This document shows positions 1 to 8,827 of a stretch of DNA of 64,000 nt, piece after piece. How positions within the stretch are numbered: the stretch's first letter is position 1; every line of letters begins with the position of its first letter. The DNA comes from an uncultured Paracoccaceae bacterium. GTDB taxonomy: Bacteria > Pseudomonadota > Alphaproteobacteria > Rhodobacterales > Rhodobacteraceae. The translations under genes were made by a program, and so were the position numbers. Location: assembly GCA_947495295.1 (NCBI GenBank), contig CANLYJ010000001.1, positions 1,488,001 to 1,552,000 on the forward strand. Direction: 5' to 3'. Below the pieces are notes generated by a model, which saw nothing but the letters and a program-made list of their open reading frames with translations, did no database searches and was not told the origin of the DNA.

Positions 1-587
1 AATCGGACTTGTTCAACTGGCTGCACACCACGGCAGAGCTGATCCCGGTGACAGCCCGATCCGGCGACGCGTTTGACCGGGTCGATCTGCCGTTCAATAC
101 ATGGGCGATCCTGTCTAACGGTGCCATCATCCGCGAACCGGGCGGCACCATACACCAACCATGGGCGGAAAAGATGCACGGCTTGCTGGCCCCACTGAGC
201 GACACGATGCAGGCCATTCTGGACGCAGGCCGGTCGGCCGCATCCGCCGCAAATATCGACGTCAGATCATGGGTGGTGACAGAGGATGATCTGGCGACCT
301 ATGTGGTCTTCAAGTTGAACGTGGTTACCGATGCTAGCCTTGCTGCGTTAAAGGATTTACCCCTGCCGGTCACCGGCTGGACGCGACATTTCAACGCGGA
401 AACATTGGCATTGATTCCGCCCGGATCAGGTAAGGCCGCGGCAACAGATTATCTGGCGAAGATGCTTAATCCCACAGGCAACCGCCCAACATTGGGGTTC
501 GGCGATAGCCAAAGCGATTTGCAGTTCATGCGCCAGTCTGACATCCTGATGATCCCCACCCGCAGCCAGATCGCGACCGGCTTATGA
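1..587 (+). CDS. HAD-superfamily phosphatase, Ter-associated (5' end outside window)
   Basis: The reading frame is open to the window edge, so the N-terminus with the first HAD motif (DxDxT) is missing. About 194 residues are visible. Near the C-terminus a GDSQSD motif fits HAD motif IV, which holds acidic metal ligands, and a lysine in GSGKAAA fits motif III. The stop overlaps the next gene's ATG (ATGA), so the two are translationally coupled. The partner is a StiP-type phosphoribosyltransferase/PELOTA protein. In the published analysis of Ter stress systems (Anantharaman, Iyer and Aravind) this HAD and PRTase pair belongs to a module predicted to make a nucleoside-like metabolite, so a nucleotide-like phosphomonoester is the likely substrate. 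The family and pairing are well supported; the substrate is inference. Confidence 0.75.
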   Translation, partial: SDLFNWLHTTAELIPVTARSGDAFDRVDLPFNTWAILSNGAIIREPGGTIHQPWAEKMHGLLAPLSDTMQAILDAGRSAASAANIDVRSWVVTEDDLATYVVFKLNVVTDASLAALKDLPLPVTGWTRHFNAETLALIPPGSGKAAATDYLAKMLNPTGNRPTLGFGDSQSDLQFMRQSDILMIPTRSQIATGL

Positions 588-1648
588 GCTTTTCCGGCTC
601 CTATCTGCCCGAGGATGTCACGCTACTGTTGCAGGTGATCGACATGGACCCAACGCCGGTCGCTGAGAAAGAACGGCTCATCCAATCCGGTACGCTGCAT
701 TATTCAGAACTGCTCGCCCCCGAAGCGCCGCCAACCGCACCGTATTTTGCGATATATGACGCAGCCTTGCGCGAAAACGGGCCTTACATGGCGCAGGCGG
801 TTGTGTCACTGGCCAAAGGCATTGCGGCGCAGGTGGACGGCGATATCGTACTGGTCAGTCTCGCGCGGGCCGGGTTGCCCATCGGGGTATTGCTGAAACG
901 CGCGCTGACCCATCTGGGCCGTGATTGTCACCACTACGGCATCTCAATCATTCGCGACCGTGGGCTGGACCAGGTCGCGATGGATCATATCCTGTCACAG
1001 CACGATGCGTCCTCCGTTATCTTTGTCGATGGCTGGACCGGCAAAGGGGCCATCGCAGGCGAACTAGCCAAGGCCGGACCAGCCTGCGGTATCGCCGCCC
1101 CGCGCATGGTCACGCTGGGCGATATCGGCGGGTACGCCTGGATGGCCCCAACGGATACCGATTGGCTGATCCCGTCCGGGATATTGGGCGGTGTCATATC
1201 CGGCCTTGTCAGCCGCACCGTACTGAATGACGCGATCATTGCCAGCGGTGGGTTTCACGGGGCGACGACCCTGCCCCATCTGGCCAGTCACGATATCAGC
1301 CGCGATTTTATTGAGACGATTGCTGGTCAATTTCCATGGCAGGCGGAGGCTGCGACCCCGCTGGCCGATACCGCACGGATCAAGCGGCGTAAAATCATCG
1401 ACGATACAATCAAGGCGCTGGCCCAGACGCATCAGATCACCAACCTCAACCGGATCAAACCCAGCCTGGCCGAAGCCACCCGCGCGGTCCTGCGCCGCAG
1501 GCCGCATATGGTCTATGTGGCAAGCGATATCGCGGCGGATACCGCCCCGTTGATGCATCTGATCCGTGAAAACAACATTCCGTTCAAGACAGCGCCAGAC
1601 CTGATCAATGGGTACCGGGCTGTCACGATTATTGAAAAGACGTCCTGA
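584..1648 (+). CDS. StiP-family phosphoribosyltransferase/PELOTA-domain protein of the Ter-associated module
   Basis: This 354-residue protein has a phosphoribosyltransferase-like core. The PRPP-loop-like segment VDGWTGKGA is at residues 148-156 and ARAGLPIG at about 94-101. The last ~60 residues (VYVASDIA onward) resemble the PELOTA/L7Ae-like RNA-binding fold that closes this family. Databases often call the family cysteine protease StiP, but the sequence argues for a ribosyltransferase. Translation starts inside the stop codon of the HAD gene. Its stop directly abuts the stop of the convergent thioesterase gene. The protein probably works with the HAD phosphatase and with upstream genes not visible here (ATP-grasp and aldolase-like enzymes, TerD) in tellurite/stress response. 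Family assignment is firm; the chemistry is predicted only. Confidence 0.8.
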   Translation: MSFSGSYLPEDVTLLLQVIDMDPTPVAEKERLIQSGTLHYSELLAPEAPPTAPYFAIYDAALRENGPYMAQAVVSLAKGIAAQVDGDIVLVSLARAGLPIGVLLKRALTHLGRDCHHYGISIIRDRGLDQVAMDHILSQHDASSVIFVDGWTGKGAIAGELAKAGPACGIAAPRMVTLGDIGGYAWMAPTDTDWLIPSGILGGVISGLVSRTVLNDAIIASGGFHGATTLPHLASHDISRDFIETIAGQFPWQAEAATPLADTARIKRRKIIDDTIKALAQTHQITNLNRIKPSLAEATRAVLRRRPHMVYVASDIAADTAPLMHLIRENNIPFKTAPDLINGYRAVTIIEKTS

Positions 1649-2074
1649 TCAATCCACTTTTGGCGGGATAGAGTATGTCAGACTTGCACGTGCAACCGGG
1701 GCTTTCTGCCCCTCGCTATAGATCAGCACATCGCCCACTGCCAAAACACGCCCCAACTTCAAAAGCCGTGTATGGCAGATCATGTCAGCCGCGGCTGCGG
1801 GTTTGCGCATGAAATCAATGGAACAATTCGTTGTCACCGCCAGCGCCACGGGACCGATCCGCGCCAAAATCGCCAGATACATCCCGATATCGGCCAAGGC
1901 GAACATTGACGGGCCTGAGACAGTTCCACCGGGGCGCAAATGCTTGTCCCGGGTTCTTAGCCGCACCTCAACACCGTCCTCGGTCAGCGCCTCTATCTTG
2001 AAATCGTCACCAAGTTGCGGAAATTCACGCCCAATGAACTGTTCCAGTTCAGGAATATCCATAACCCGTTCCAT
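1649..2074 (-). CDS. PaaI-type hotdog thioesterase
   Basis: This 141-residue single hotdog domain protein hydrolyses acyl-CoA thioesters, probably aryl- or short-chain acyl-CoA. The segment from HLRPGGTVSGPSMFALAD matches the PaaI/YdiI helix region (residues ~60-80). I chose the ATG at 2074 because AGGGAG lies eight bases upstream; a longer reading to 2146 would run into the divergent gene's start region. It is head-to-head with an enoyl-CoA hydratase-like gene, with 51 bp between start codons, which suggests a shared control region and a role in acyl-CoA turnover. The substrate cannot be told from sequence. Confidence 0.8.
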   Translation of the reverse strand: MERVMDIPELEQFIGREFPQLGDDFKIEALTEDGVEVRLRTRDKHLRPGGTVSGPSMFALADIGMYLAILARIGPVALAVTTNCSIDFMRKPAAAADMICHTRLLKLGRVLAVGDVLIYSEGQKAPVARASLTYSIPPKVD

Positions 2075-2125
2075 CCGCGCGCTCCCTGCCCTAAGCTGAC
2101 GCCAAATCAGCATGCGGAGGCAAAA

Positions 2126-2908
2126 ATGGCAATCCTGCACAGACAAGACGCAGCGTCGGTTGCGACACTGACAATGGACGCGCCAGAGCGGTTGAACGCG
2201 CTGTCAGACGCGATGCTGGCCGCGTTGCAGGCCAATCTGGATGAGATCGCCGCCGATGACACCGTGCGCGCCGTCATTCTGCGCGGCACCGGCAAAGCGT
2301 TTTGTGCAGGGCATGATCTGAAAGAAATGCAGGCCGGGCGGCAAACGGCAGATGGCGGTGCCGCCTATTTCGAAGACCTGTTCATCCGTTGTGCGGCGGT
2401 GATGCAGCGTATCCAGTCGATCCCCCAGCCGGTGATCGCACAGGTGCATGGCATCGCAACGGCCGCTGGTTGTCAGCTGGTGGCCACCTGTGACATGGCC
2501 TTAGCGGCAGATGGCACCCGGTTCGGCGTTAACGGGGTCAATATCGGGCTGTTTTGTTCAACCCCAATGGTGGCCCTGACCCGTAACATCACACGCAAGG
2601 CGGCATTTGAGATGCTCACGACTGGCCGCTTCATTGACGTGCGCGAAGCCAAGGAATTGGGGCTGATCAACCGAAGCGTTCCACATGACCAGTTGGATCA
2701 GGAAACCCAGACGCTCGCCGAAACTGTCGCATCCAAACTGCCCGTCGCTGTTCGGATCGGGAAAGAGGCGTTTTATAAGCAAGCGCAAATGGATACAGGC
2801 CAAGCTTACAGCTATGCCGGGCAGGTGATGGTCCAGAACATGCTGGACCGGCAAACCGACGAAGGCATCAGCGCGTTTCTGGAAAAGCGGAAACCGGACT
2901 GGTCTTAA
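2126..2908 (+). CDS. Enoyl-CoA hydratase/isomerase family protein (ECHDC3-like)
   Basis: This is a 260-residue crotonase-fold protein. The oxyanion-hole segment AFCAGHDLKEM is at residues 58-68 and the second CoA-binding stretch (HGIATAAGCQLVATCD) near residue 112. The following region reads NIGLFCSTPMVAL, which lacks the usual catalytic glutamates of true hydratases and resembles the ECHDC3-like subgroup, so hydratase activity should not be assumed. The start at 2126 is fixed by GGAGG at 2116-2120. It is divergent from the thioesterase gene, and its stop overlaps the stop of the convergent carboxypeptidase gene. The crotonase fold is certain; the reaction is not. Confidence 0.85.
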   Translation: MAILHRQDAASVATLTMDAPERLNALSDAMLAALQANLDEIAADDTVRAVILRGTGKAFCAGHDLKEMQAGRQTADGGAAYFEDLFIRCAAVMQRIQSIPQPVIAQVHGIATAAGCQLVATCDMALAADGTRFGVNGVNIGLFCSTPMVALTRNITRKAAFEMLTTGRFIDVREAKELGLINRSVPHDQLDQETQTLAETVASKLPVAVRIGKEAFYKQAQMDTGQAYSYAGQVMVQNMLDRQTDEGISAFLEKRKPDWS

Positions 2909-4374
2909 AGACCGTAAATTCCCGCAAATTTATCGTCCAGATAATCCAGCAACGGCGCCTCACTGGGCGTGACCCCTGCAGCATGTTCGATTGTCTGCGC
3001 GGGCGTCCTTAACCCGCCATATTGTTGCAAGTTATTGCGCAACCAGCTGGTAGCGCGCGACGTATCGCCCTTGGCCAGATCAGCATCCAGGTCCGGCAGA
3101 TCCTGACGCAACGCATCATGCAAACAACCCGCATAGACATTGCCCAGCGTGTAGGTCGGGAAATAGCCAAACAACCCTTCGGACCAATGCACATCCTGCA
3201 AAACACCATTTGAAGGCCGGTCCACATCATAGCCAAAATCAGCCTTGAACCGGTCATTCCACGCGGCCTCCAGGTTGTTCACAGTCAAATCACCGGCAAT
3301 CAATGCGCGTTCCAGATCAAAGCGCAGCAGCACATGCAGGTTATATTGCACCTCATCCGCCTCGGTGCGGATAAACCCGTCATGGACATGGTTGACAGTG
3401 GCATAAAACGCATCTTCATCCGCGATCCCAAAATCGCCAAAGACGTCGCGCATCTGACCATACAACCAGCCGGTAAAGGCGCGGCTGCGCCCCAGTTGGT
3501 TTTCATAAATCCGGCTTTGGCTTTCATGCACGCCCATCGACACGCCCTGCCCCAGCGGGGTCAGCAGATAGGCATCGTCAATCCCCTGTTCATAAGCGGC
3601 ATGGCCAACCTCGTGGATCGTGGAATAAAAACAATTGAACGGATCGCGCAGGCTGGTCCGGGTGGTAATCCGCACATCAAGCCCGGAACCTGACGAAAAC
3701 GGATGTACGGCCTTATCAATCCGCCCATGGTCCGTGTCATAGCCAAAAGCGATGGCCAGTTTTTCGGACAAGGCCAGTTGTCCTGCCTCATCAAATTCCC
3801 GGTTCAATGCCTGCGGTGCAGGTTGATCAAGGATCGCCGCACGCAAGGCCACCAATCGCGGGCGCAGCGCGGCAAACATAGCCCCCAGGGTTTCGCCCGT
3901 GGCACCCGGTTCATAATCATCCAGCAGCGCGTCATAAGGATCAGCATCACCTGCAACGGCTGCCGCCTCCTCTTTGCGCAGGTCCAGCACCTCTTGCAGG
4001 ATCGGCAGAAAGCTTGCCACATCTTCATCCGCGCGGGCCTGCGCCCAGATACGATGGGCCAGCGATGTCGCCTTGGCCAGTTTCGCGGCCAGCTCTGCCG
4101 GTACTTTCTGCGTGCGTTCATAGCTGCGGGTGATGTGGCGCAGATTGGCCTGTGCCACCGGGTCCGCAGCCTCTGCCTTGGCCAGCCAGTCGCCGATGCG
4201 CGGATCAATCCGGCGGGCATGCAGGATATTGGCCATAGCGCCGTGTTCTTCGGCCCGCTGCGGCGTCGCACCTTGCGGCATCATCGTTTCCTGATCCCAG
4301 CCAAGGCGCCCAGCCACCTGCGACAGCGCCTCTGTCTCGCGTTGGAATGCCATCAATGCATCATATGCGGTCAT
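2905..4374 (-). CDS. M32 family metallocarboxypeptidase
   Basis: This 489-residue protein is the usual length for Taq-type carboxypeptidases. The zinc site HEVGH is at residues 254-258, and a downstream HESQSRIYEN segment supplies the catalytic and third-ligand region of the family. There is no signal peptide, so it should release C-terminal amino acids from peptides in the cytoplasm. The heme A synthase gene lies directly upstream on the same strand, one base away, so the two are probably co-transcribed, although no functional link is evident. Confidence 0.93.
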   Translation of the reverse strand: MTAYDALMAFQRETEALSQVAGRLGWDQETMMPQGATPQRAEEHGAMANILHARRIDPRIGDWLAKAEAADPVAQANLRHITRSYERTQKVPAELAAKLAKATSLAHRIWAQARADEDVASFLPILQEVLDLRKEEAAAVAGDADPYDALLDDYEPGATGETLGAMFAALRPRLVALRAAILDQPAPQALNREFDEAGQLALSEKLAIAFGYDTDHGRIDKAVHPFSSGSGLDVRITTRTSLRDPFNCFYSTIHEVGHAAYEQGIDDAYLLTPLGQGVSMGVHESQSRIYENQLGRSRAFTGWLYGQMRDVFGDFGIADEDAFYATVNHVHDGFIRTEADEVQYNLHVLLRFDLERALIAGDLTVNNLEAAWNDRFKADFGYDVDRPSNGVLQDVHWSEGLFGYFPTYTLGNVYAGCLHDALRQDLPDLDADLAKGDTSRATSWLRNNLQQYGGLRTPAQTIEHAAGVTPSEAPLLDYLDDKFAGIYGL

Positions 4375-4375
4375 G

Positions 4376-5512
4376 TTACGTGCCCCGAATTGTTTGAGGG
4401 ATGGGATATTGCGCGAGGAAACGGCCCCGCAGGATCATCGCCCACAGGATGACAGCGCCAAATTGATGCACAATGGCGATATGCCAAGGCGCGGAATAGA
4501 TCACGGTCACAATGCCCAGAACCATCTGCAACAGCATCACCGCCATCACCGCATTAAAAGCAAAACGGGTATGTTGATTGGCCGATCTGCGGGCACGCAG
4601 CCAGACCAGCATGCCAAACAAGAACAGCAGATACCCCGCCATTCGGTGCATGAATTGCACAAGCCCATCATCCTCAAAGAAATTGCGCCACAGCGGGACC
4701 AGATCAAATGGTTGCGGCGGCAGGAAGCCACCAGCCATCAACGGCCAATCCGGATAGGCGCGCCCGGCATCAATCCCGGCAACCAGCGCGCCAATGATGA
4801 TCTGTAAGAAAGCGAATGCCACAAGGACGCTCGACAGCCGGGTCAACCCACCATCCCCGCTGCGTCGCGCCTGTAGCAGATCCGCCTGCGACCGACCCAA
4901 CCGATAAATATACCAGGCGATGAAGCCGAAAATCACAAATGCCAGCCCCAGATGCGTGGCCAACCGGTAGGATGCAACATCCAGCATGCCTTCCTGTAGC
5001 CCCGATGACACCATCCACCAGCCGATAAACCCTTGCAAACCGCCTAACGCACCGATGAATAGCAACCGTGGCGTCCAGCTTGGCGGTATCTTGCGCGTCG
5101 CCAGAAAAAAGACAAAGCCAGCGGCCCAGACCAGCCCGATCACGCGGCCAAGCTGCCGATGCCCCCATTCCCACCAGTAAATAACTTTGAACTCAGCAAG
5201 GCTCATCCCCTTGTTTTGCAACTGATATTCAGGGATCGCGCGGTATTTGTCGAATTCTTCGGTCCAGGCGGTCTCTGACATGGGCGGCATCGCACCGGTC
5301 ACCGGTTTCCATTCGGTGATCGATAGGCCGCTATCGGTCAAGCGGGTCAGACCACCAACCGCAATCATGATCACAACCAGCGCGAACAGGATCATCAGCC
5401 AGATGCGGATCGCGCCGCGCGCACCCTGCCCGCGCGCATCAATCGCACCAGGGGCTGCGACCTGCTTTTGCGTGTCGCCGACCTCTTCAAAAATGCTGCG
5501 TTTGCTGGCCAT
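4376..5512 (-). CDS. ctaA: Heme A synthase (COX15/CtaA)
   Basis: This 378-residue inner-membrane protein with about eight membrane segments converts heme O to heme A for aa3-type cytochrome oxidase. Typical features are the GGLTRLTDSGLSITEW segment after the first helix and histidines in WEWGHRQLGR, ATHLGLA, MHRMAGY and VHQFGAV that ligate heme in the two four-helix bundles. I start it at MASKRS (5512), which has GGAG about eight bases upstream; a longer in-frame reading exists but its extra 56 residues look non-coding. It lies between trmJ upstream and the M32 peptidase downstream. Confidence 0.95.
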   Translation of the reverse strand: MASKRSIFEEVGDTQKQVAAPGAIDARGQGARGAIRIWLMILFALVVIMIAVGGLTRLTDSGLSITEWKPVTGAMPPMSETAWTEEFDKYRAIPEYQLQNKGMSLAEFKVIYWWEWGHRQLGRVIGLVWAAGFVFFLATRKIPPSWTPRLLFIGALGGLQGFIGWWMVSSGLQEGMLDVASYRLATHLGLAFVIFGFIAWYIYRLGRSQADLLQARRSGDGGLTRLSSVLVAFAFLQIIIGALVAGIDAGRAYPDWPLMAGGFLPPQPFDLVPLWRNFFEDDGLVQFMHRMAGYLLFLFGMLVWLRARRSANQHTRFAFNAVMAVMLLQMVLGIVTVIYSAPWHIAIVHQFGAVILWAMILRGRFLAQYPIPQTIRGT

Positions 5513-5586
5513 TTTGTTGCTCCGCATTCTGTCCTCGGCGGAACCTATGTCCGCGCCCCCCTGGCTGCAAGCGCCAGAATGCCACA

Positions 5587-6333
5587 TCAGTCGTCGCCGC
5601 GTTCCTTCCAGCGGACCATCTGGCGCATGACACCATGCAGCATCTGTACATCCGTCCGGGTCATTGGCATCCGGGACCACAGATTGCGCAGGTTCACCTT
5701 CATGTTCTCGGCTTTGGCCTCCGGAAAAAAGAAGCCTGCCGCCTCCAGCCGTTCCTCGTAATGGGTACTTAGCTTTTCAATTTCAATCTGGGCCGCCCAA
5801 TCACCAACCGCATCGGTGCGCACAGCGTCAGTTGGCACCGTTTCGCGCCGCCATTCATACCCCAACAGCAAGGTGCATTGGGCCAGGTTCAGCGATGGAA
5901 AATCCGGATTCACTGGCACAGAAATAATTGCGTTGGCGCGTGCGATGTCGTCATTTTCCATACCCGACCGCTCCGGCCCGAACATCACGGCCACCTTGCC
6001 ACCTGCAACAATGCGCGCGCGCGCATCCTGCATCGCCGCCTCTGGCGTCAGCACCGGTTTGGTCAACCCGCGCGGACGGGCCGTGGTGGCATAGACATAA
6101 TCGCATTCGGCAATCGCGCCTTGGGTGTCGTCAAATAGCTGCGCCTCGTCCAGCAGCCGCCCGGCCCCGCTGGCCATCGCAACCGCTTTTTGATTGGGCC
6201 AGCCATCGCGTGGCGCCACAATCCGCATCCGATCCAGACCGAAATTCCACATCGCGCGCGCCGCCGCACCAATGTTTTCGCCCATTTGCGGGCGGATCAG
6301 AACAAAGGCAGGTTGCGGGTCTGGACTGAGCAT
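5587..6333 (-). CDS. trmJ: tRNA (cytidine/uridine-2'-O-)-methyltransferase TrmJ
   Basis: This 248-residue SPOUT-class methyltransferase uses SAM to methylate the 2'-OH of tRNA position 32. The N-terminus (FVLIRPQMGENIGAAARAM) and the knot segments (VMFGPERSGMEND, then ISVPVNPDFPSLNLAQ) are diagnostic. The C-terminal ~70 residues form the helical extension found in TrmJ. The start at 6333 has AGGA a few bases upstream. It is divergent from the ThiE-like gene across 158 bp. Confidence 0.92.
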   Translation of the reverse strand: MLSPDPQPAFVLIRPQMGENIGAAARAMWNFGLDRMRIVAPRDGWPNQKAVAMASGAGRLLDEAQLFDDTQGAIAECDYVYATTARPRGLTKPVLTPEAAMQDARARIVAGGKVAVMFGPERSGMENDDIARANAIISVPVNPDFPSLNLAQCTLLLGYEWRRETVPTDAVRTDAVGDWAAQIEIEKLSTHYEERLEAAGFFFPEAKAENMKVNLRNLWSRMPMTRTDVQMLHGVMRQMVRWKERGDD

Positions 6334-6402
6334 TGGGCTTCCTTTTTGCGGTGGCCGGGTGATACGCCGCCACCTTGCCCAAGGCAAGAAAACCATGGAC
6401 GA

Positions 6403-6485
6403 ATTCCAACATCTTCGACCCGGACCCCATGGCCAAGCAGCGCATTCCCCGCTAAAATGCTGGGACGCAAGAATAATGTTGGAAT
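6403..6485. promoter_or_regulatory. Inverted repeat bracketing the ThiE-like gene's ribosome-binding region
   Basis: ATTCCAACAT at 6403-6412 is the exact reverse complement of ATGTTGGAAT at 6476-6485, with 63 bases between. The right arm contains GGA at 6481-6483, the only Shine-Dalgarno-like bases before the ATG at 6492. Pairing in an mRNA would hide the ribosome-binding site. A dimeric-protein operator is the alternative. I see no TPP-riboswitch core. Confidence 0.35.
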
Positions 6486-6491
6486 GCCGTA

Positions 6492-7118
6492 ATGTCGGAC
6501 ACCCAGGACCAGCCGCAGATTTATCTGATCACCCCGTCAGAGTTCGACCTGTCCACCTACCCCGATCAGCTTGCCGCCTGTCTGGATACGACCGAAATCG
6601 CCTGCGTGCGGTTGGCGCTTGGCACCAAGGATGATGTGCGCATCGCCAAGGCGGCAGATGCGTTGCGCGATGTAACCCATGCCCGCGATGTGGCGCTGGT
6701 GATCGACAGCCATGTGCTGATTGTTGAACGGCTTGGGTTGGACGGTGTGCATTTACAGGACGGGGCGCGGTCGATCAAATCGGTGCGCAAGGAACTGGGC
6801 GATGATGCAATCGTTGGCAGCTTTTGTGGCAATTCACGCCATGACGGCATGAATGCGGGCGAACTGGGCGCTGATTATATCAGTTTCGGCCCCGTTGGTG
6901 TGACTGCATTGGGCGATGGACGGCAGGCAGAGGCGGAACTGTTTGAATGGTGGTCGCTGATGATCGAAGTACCGGTCGTGGCCGAAGGCGCGCTGAACCT
7001 TGATCTGGCGCATAAACTGGCCCCACATACCGATTTCTTTGGCATCGGGGAAGAGATTTGGAACACTGACGACCCGCAGCGTGCCTTACGTGATTTCCGC
7101 GCCGCGATGGGCGGTTAA
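6492..7118 (+). CDS. ThiE/TenI-like thiamine phosphate synthase family protein
   Basis: This 208-residue TIM-barrel protein belongs to the thiamine phosphate synthase family. Recognisable pieces are LVIDSHVLIVERLGLDGVHL (ThiE-like strand 4 and phosphate region) and GADYISFGPVG, which corresponds to the family's GADY-GxGP motif. The usual ThiE segment for HMP-PP binding is not clearly complete, so this may be a ThiE paralogue rather than the main enzyme. No other thiamine genes are nearby. It ends inside the 3' end of the convergent olsA gene, a 33-bp overlap. Confidence 0.8.
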   Translation: MSDTQDQPQIYLITPSEFDLSTYPDQLAACLDTTEIACVRLALGTKDDVRIAKAADALRDVTHARDVALVIDSHVLIVERLGLDGVHLQDGARSIKSVRKELGDDAIVGSFCGNSRHDGMNAGELGADYISFGPVGVTALGDGRQAEAELFEWWSLMIEVPVVAEGALNLDLAHKLAPHTDFFGIGEEIWNTDDPQRALRDFRAAMGG

Positions 7119-7925
7119 CCCCGCGCGCACGGCCTGTTCGGCATGCGCCGCAAGGGTCTTGCGATTGGCAAAATCCCGCACCGCCACTGGCGCATGATAA
7201 ATCACGGTCACTGCCCCCTGACGTCTGGCACATAAAGTCGACAGTAAATGCGGCGCAAAATCCATATCACCCCACCAGCCATAAAACCGGGCATCCTGTC
7301 CTTTCGGGGCGTGATAAACCAATGTCACCGGCTGCAAAGCCAAGTCATCAACAAGCGCCGGATCAAAAAACGCCGCGAACAAGGTTGGTTTGAAGGACAA
7401 AACCTGCAAACCATCCGTTGATGTGCCCTCTGGAAAGAACAACAGCTTATGTCCGGCGGACAGGCGGTCGCGAAAAACCGCGATTTGCGATGTCGCCTCG
7501 CGTTTGTCGCGTTTGATAAAGACGGTCCCGGTTGCACGGGCCAGCCAGCCAATGCCGGGCCAGCCAGCCACCTCTGACTTTGCAACAAAATAAATGCGCT
7601 TACGGGCATTCAGTGCAAAAATATCCAGCCAGGAGCTGTGATTTGCAACAACAGCACCCGGCCCACGCATCGGCTCCCCCTCAACCCGATACCCCATGCC
7701 AAGCACGAAAAAGGCCACACGACAGACAAACTGCGTGATGTGGGGGGTGACGGGCCGCCGCAACCCGCAGATCGGACGTTCTGCCATTCGGACAATCAGC
7801 AATACAATCAGCCCGCCAAATACCAAGACCGCCAGCGGCACACCGCGCCCGATGCCACGCAGCCACCCCCAAGGACCAATTGGGGCGGGATCAGGCGTTT
7901 CAGGACTTTGCCAAGTGTCGGACAT
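7086..7925 (-). CDS. olsA: Lyso-ornithine lipid O-acyltransferase (PlsC family)
   Basis: This 279-residue membrane-associated acyltransferase has an N-terminal membrane helix (residues ~25-50), the catalytic HX4D motif NHSSWLD near residue 97 and the acceptor-binding motif FPEGTS near residue 160. It starts directly after the stop codon of the upstream OlsB-type gene, with no gap. That pair defines ornithine-lipid synthesis: OlsB N-acylates ornithine and OlsA adds the second acyl chain. Phosphatidate synthesis would be the alternative for an isolated PlsC protein, but the gene pairing favours OlsA. Confidence 0.87.
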   Translation of the reverse strand: MSDTWQSPETPDPAPIGPWGWLRGIGRGVPLAVLVFGGLIVLLIVRMAERPICGLRRPVTPHITQFVCRVAFFVLGMGYRVEGEPMRGPGAVVANHSSWLDIFALNARKRIYFVAKSEVAGWPGIGWLARATGTVFIKRDKREATSQIAVFRDRLSAGHKLLFFPEGTSTDGLQVLSFKPTLFAAFFDPALVDDLALQPVTLVYHAPKGQDARFYGWWGDMDFAPHLLSTLCARRQGAVTVIYHAPVAVRDFANRKTLAAHAEQAVRAGLTAHRGAEIT

Positions 7926-8693
7926 TTACCCGGCCCCGCCGTTTGGCTGGCGTGGCAAGGCTTTGACAGCTTCCGTTGGCAGGATCAGGCAGATATCCAC
8001 CGTGTTGAAAGCACGGTCCACAAAGGCCCCATCACCAACAAGACCACCCAAACGCAGGTAGGCTTTGATCAGCGCAGGCGTCGCGCGCATTGCAGCAACC
8101 CGGTCAATGTCACCCTGCGGCACTAAATCCATCGGCTGCGCACCGGGTGATTTGGCGGTAACACGCAGGTCTTGCGGGGCCAGATGGCGGGCGTGCAGCA
8201 GGCTCAGCGGTGCGGCCAATGCCTGCACATCTGTCCCGTGAAATGACGCCACCCCGAACAACAGGTCGATCTTTTGCTCCGCCACGAACCCGGCCAGCGC
8301 GGCCCATAGGTACATCATCGCAGGCCCGCCGCGATAGTCTGGGTGCAGACAGGATCGACCAAGTTCCAGCAACCGGTGACCGGATGTTTTCAGACGCGTC
8401 AGGTCATATTCGTCTTCGCAATAGAATTGGCCCGCCGCTGCCGCGGCCGCTTCGGTCATCACGCGATAGACGCCGATCACCTGTTCGTCGGCCTTACGCC
8501 TTATGTCGCGCAGAATGAAATGTGTGGCATGCGCATCAAACCGGTCACGCTCTAGCCGTTGTTCATGATCGACCATTGGGCCAACGGCGCCAAGTTCATC
8601 AACAAACACATCATAGCGCAAACGCTGCGCTGCAAGCAGATCGGCACCATCCATCGCGATGGATACCTGAAAACTCGAAGCGTCATCTGTCAT
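7926..8693 (-). CDS. olsB: L-ornithine N-alpha-acyltransferase (OlsB-type GNAT)
   Basis: This 255-residue protein of the OlsB family transfers a 3-hydroxyacyl chain from acyl-ACP to ornithine, the first step of ornithine-lipid synthesis. Family signatures include LRYDVFVDELG near residue 25, LELGRSCLHPDYRGG at about 110-125 and the LLFGVASFHGTD stretch. It is the first gene of a two-gene operon with olsA. The 134-bp upstream region holds a spaced inverted repeat (GGTTACC at 8710-8716, GGTAACC at 8741-8747) that could be an operator. I see no clear Pho box. Confidence 0.88.
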   Translation of the reverse strand: MTDDASSFQVSIAMDGADLLAAQRLRYDVFVDELGAVGPMVDHEQRLERDRFDAHATHFILRDIRRKADEQVIGVYRVMTEAAAAAAGQFYCEDEYDLTRLKTSGHRLLELGRSCLHPDYRGGPAMMYLWAALAGFVAEQKIDLLFGVASFHGTDVQALAAPLSLLHARHLAPQDLRVTAKSPGAQPMDLVPQGDIDRVAAMRATPALIKAYLRLGGLVGDGAFVDRAFNTVDICLILPTEAVKALPRQPNGGAG

Positions 8694-8827
8694 GCGGGTG
8701 TGGATACCGGGTTACCTGAACGATGAATTTCTATGAGGCCGGTAACCTTTTAGCAACCAATTCTGATCTAGGTGTTGTTAACAAAAGTTGATACAAGCTT
8801 AACGTGTGTATTTACTTCACTCGCAGC

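Noticed and set aside
3703..4452. Open + strand frame of 249 codons opposite the M32 peptidase gene
   Set aside because: It is the complement of a well-supported gene, with composition of an antisense shadow and no ribosome-binding site.
6334..6491. TPP riboswitch before the ThiE-like gene
   Set aside because: The conserved THI-box core (CTGAGA and ACCTGATCTGGATAATGCC-like parts) is not present.
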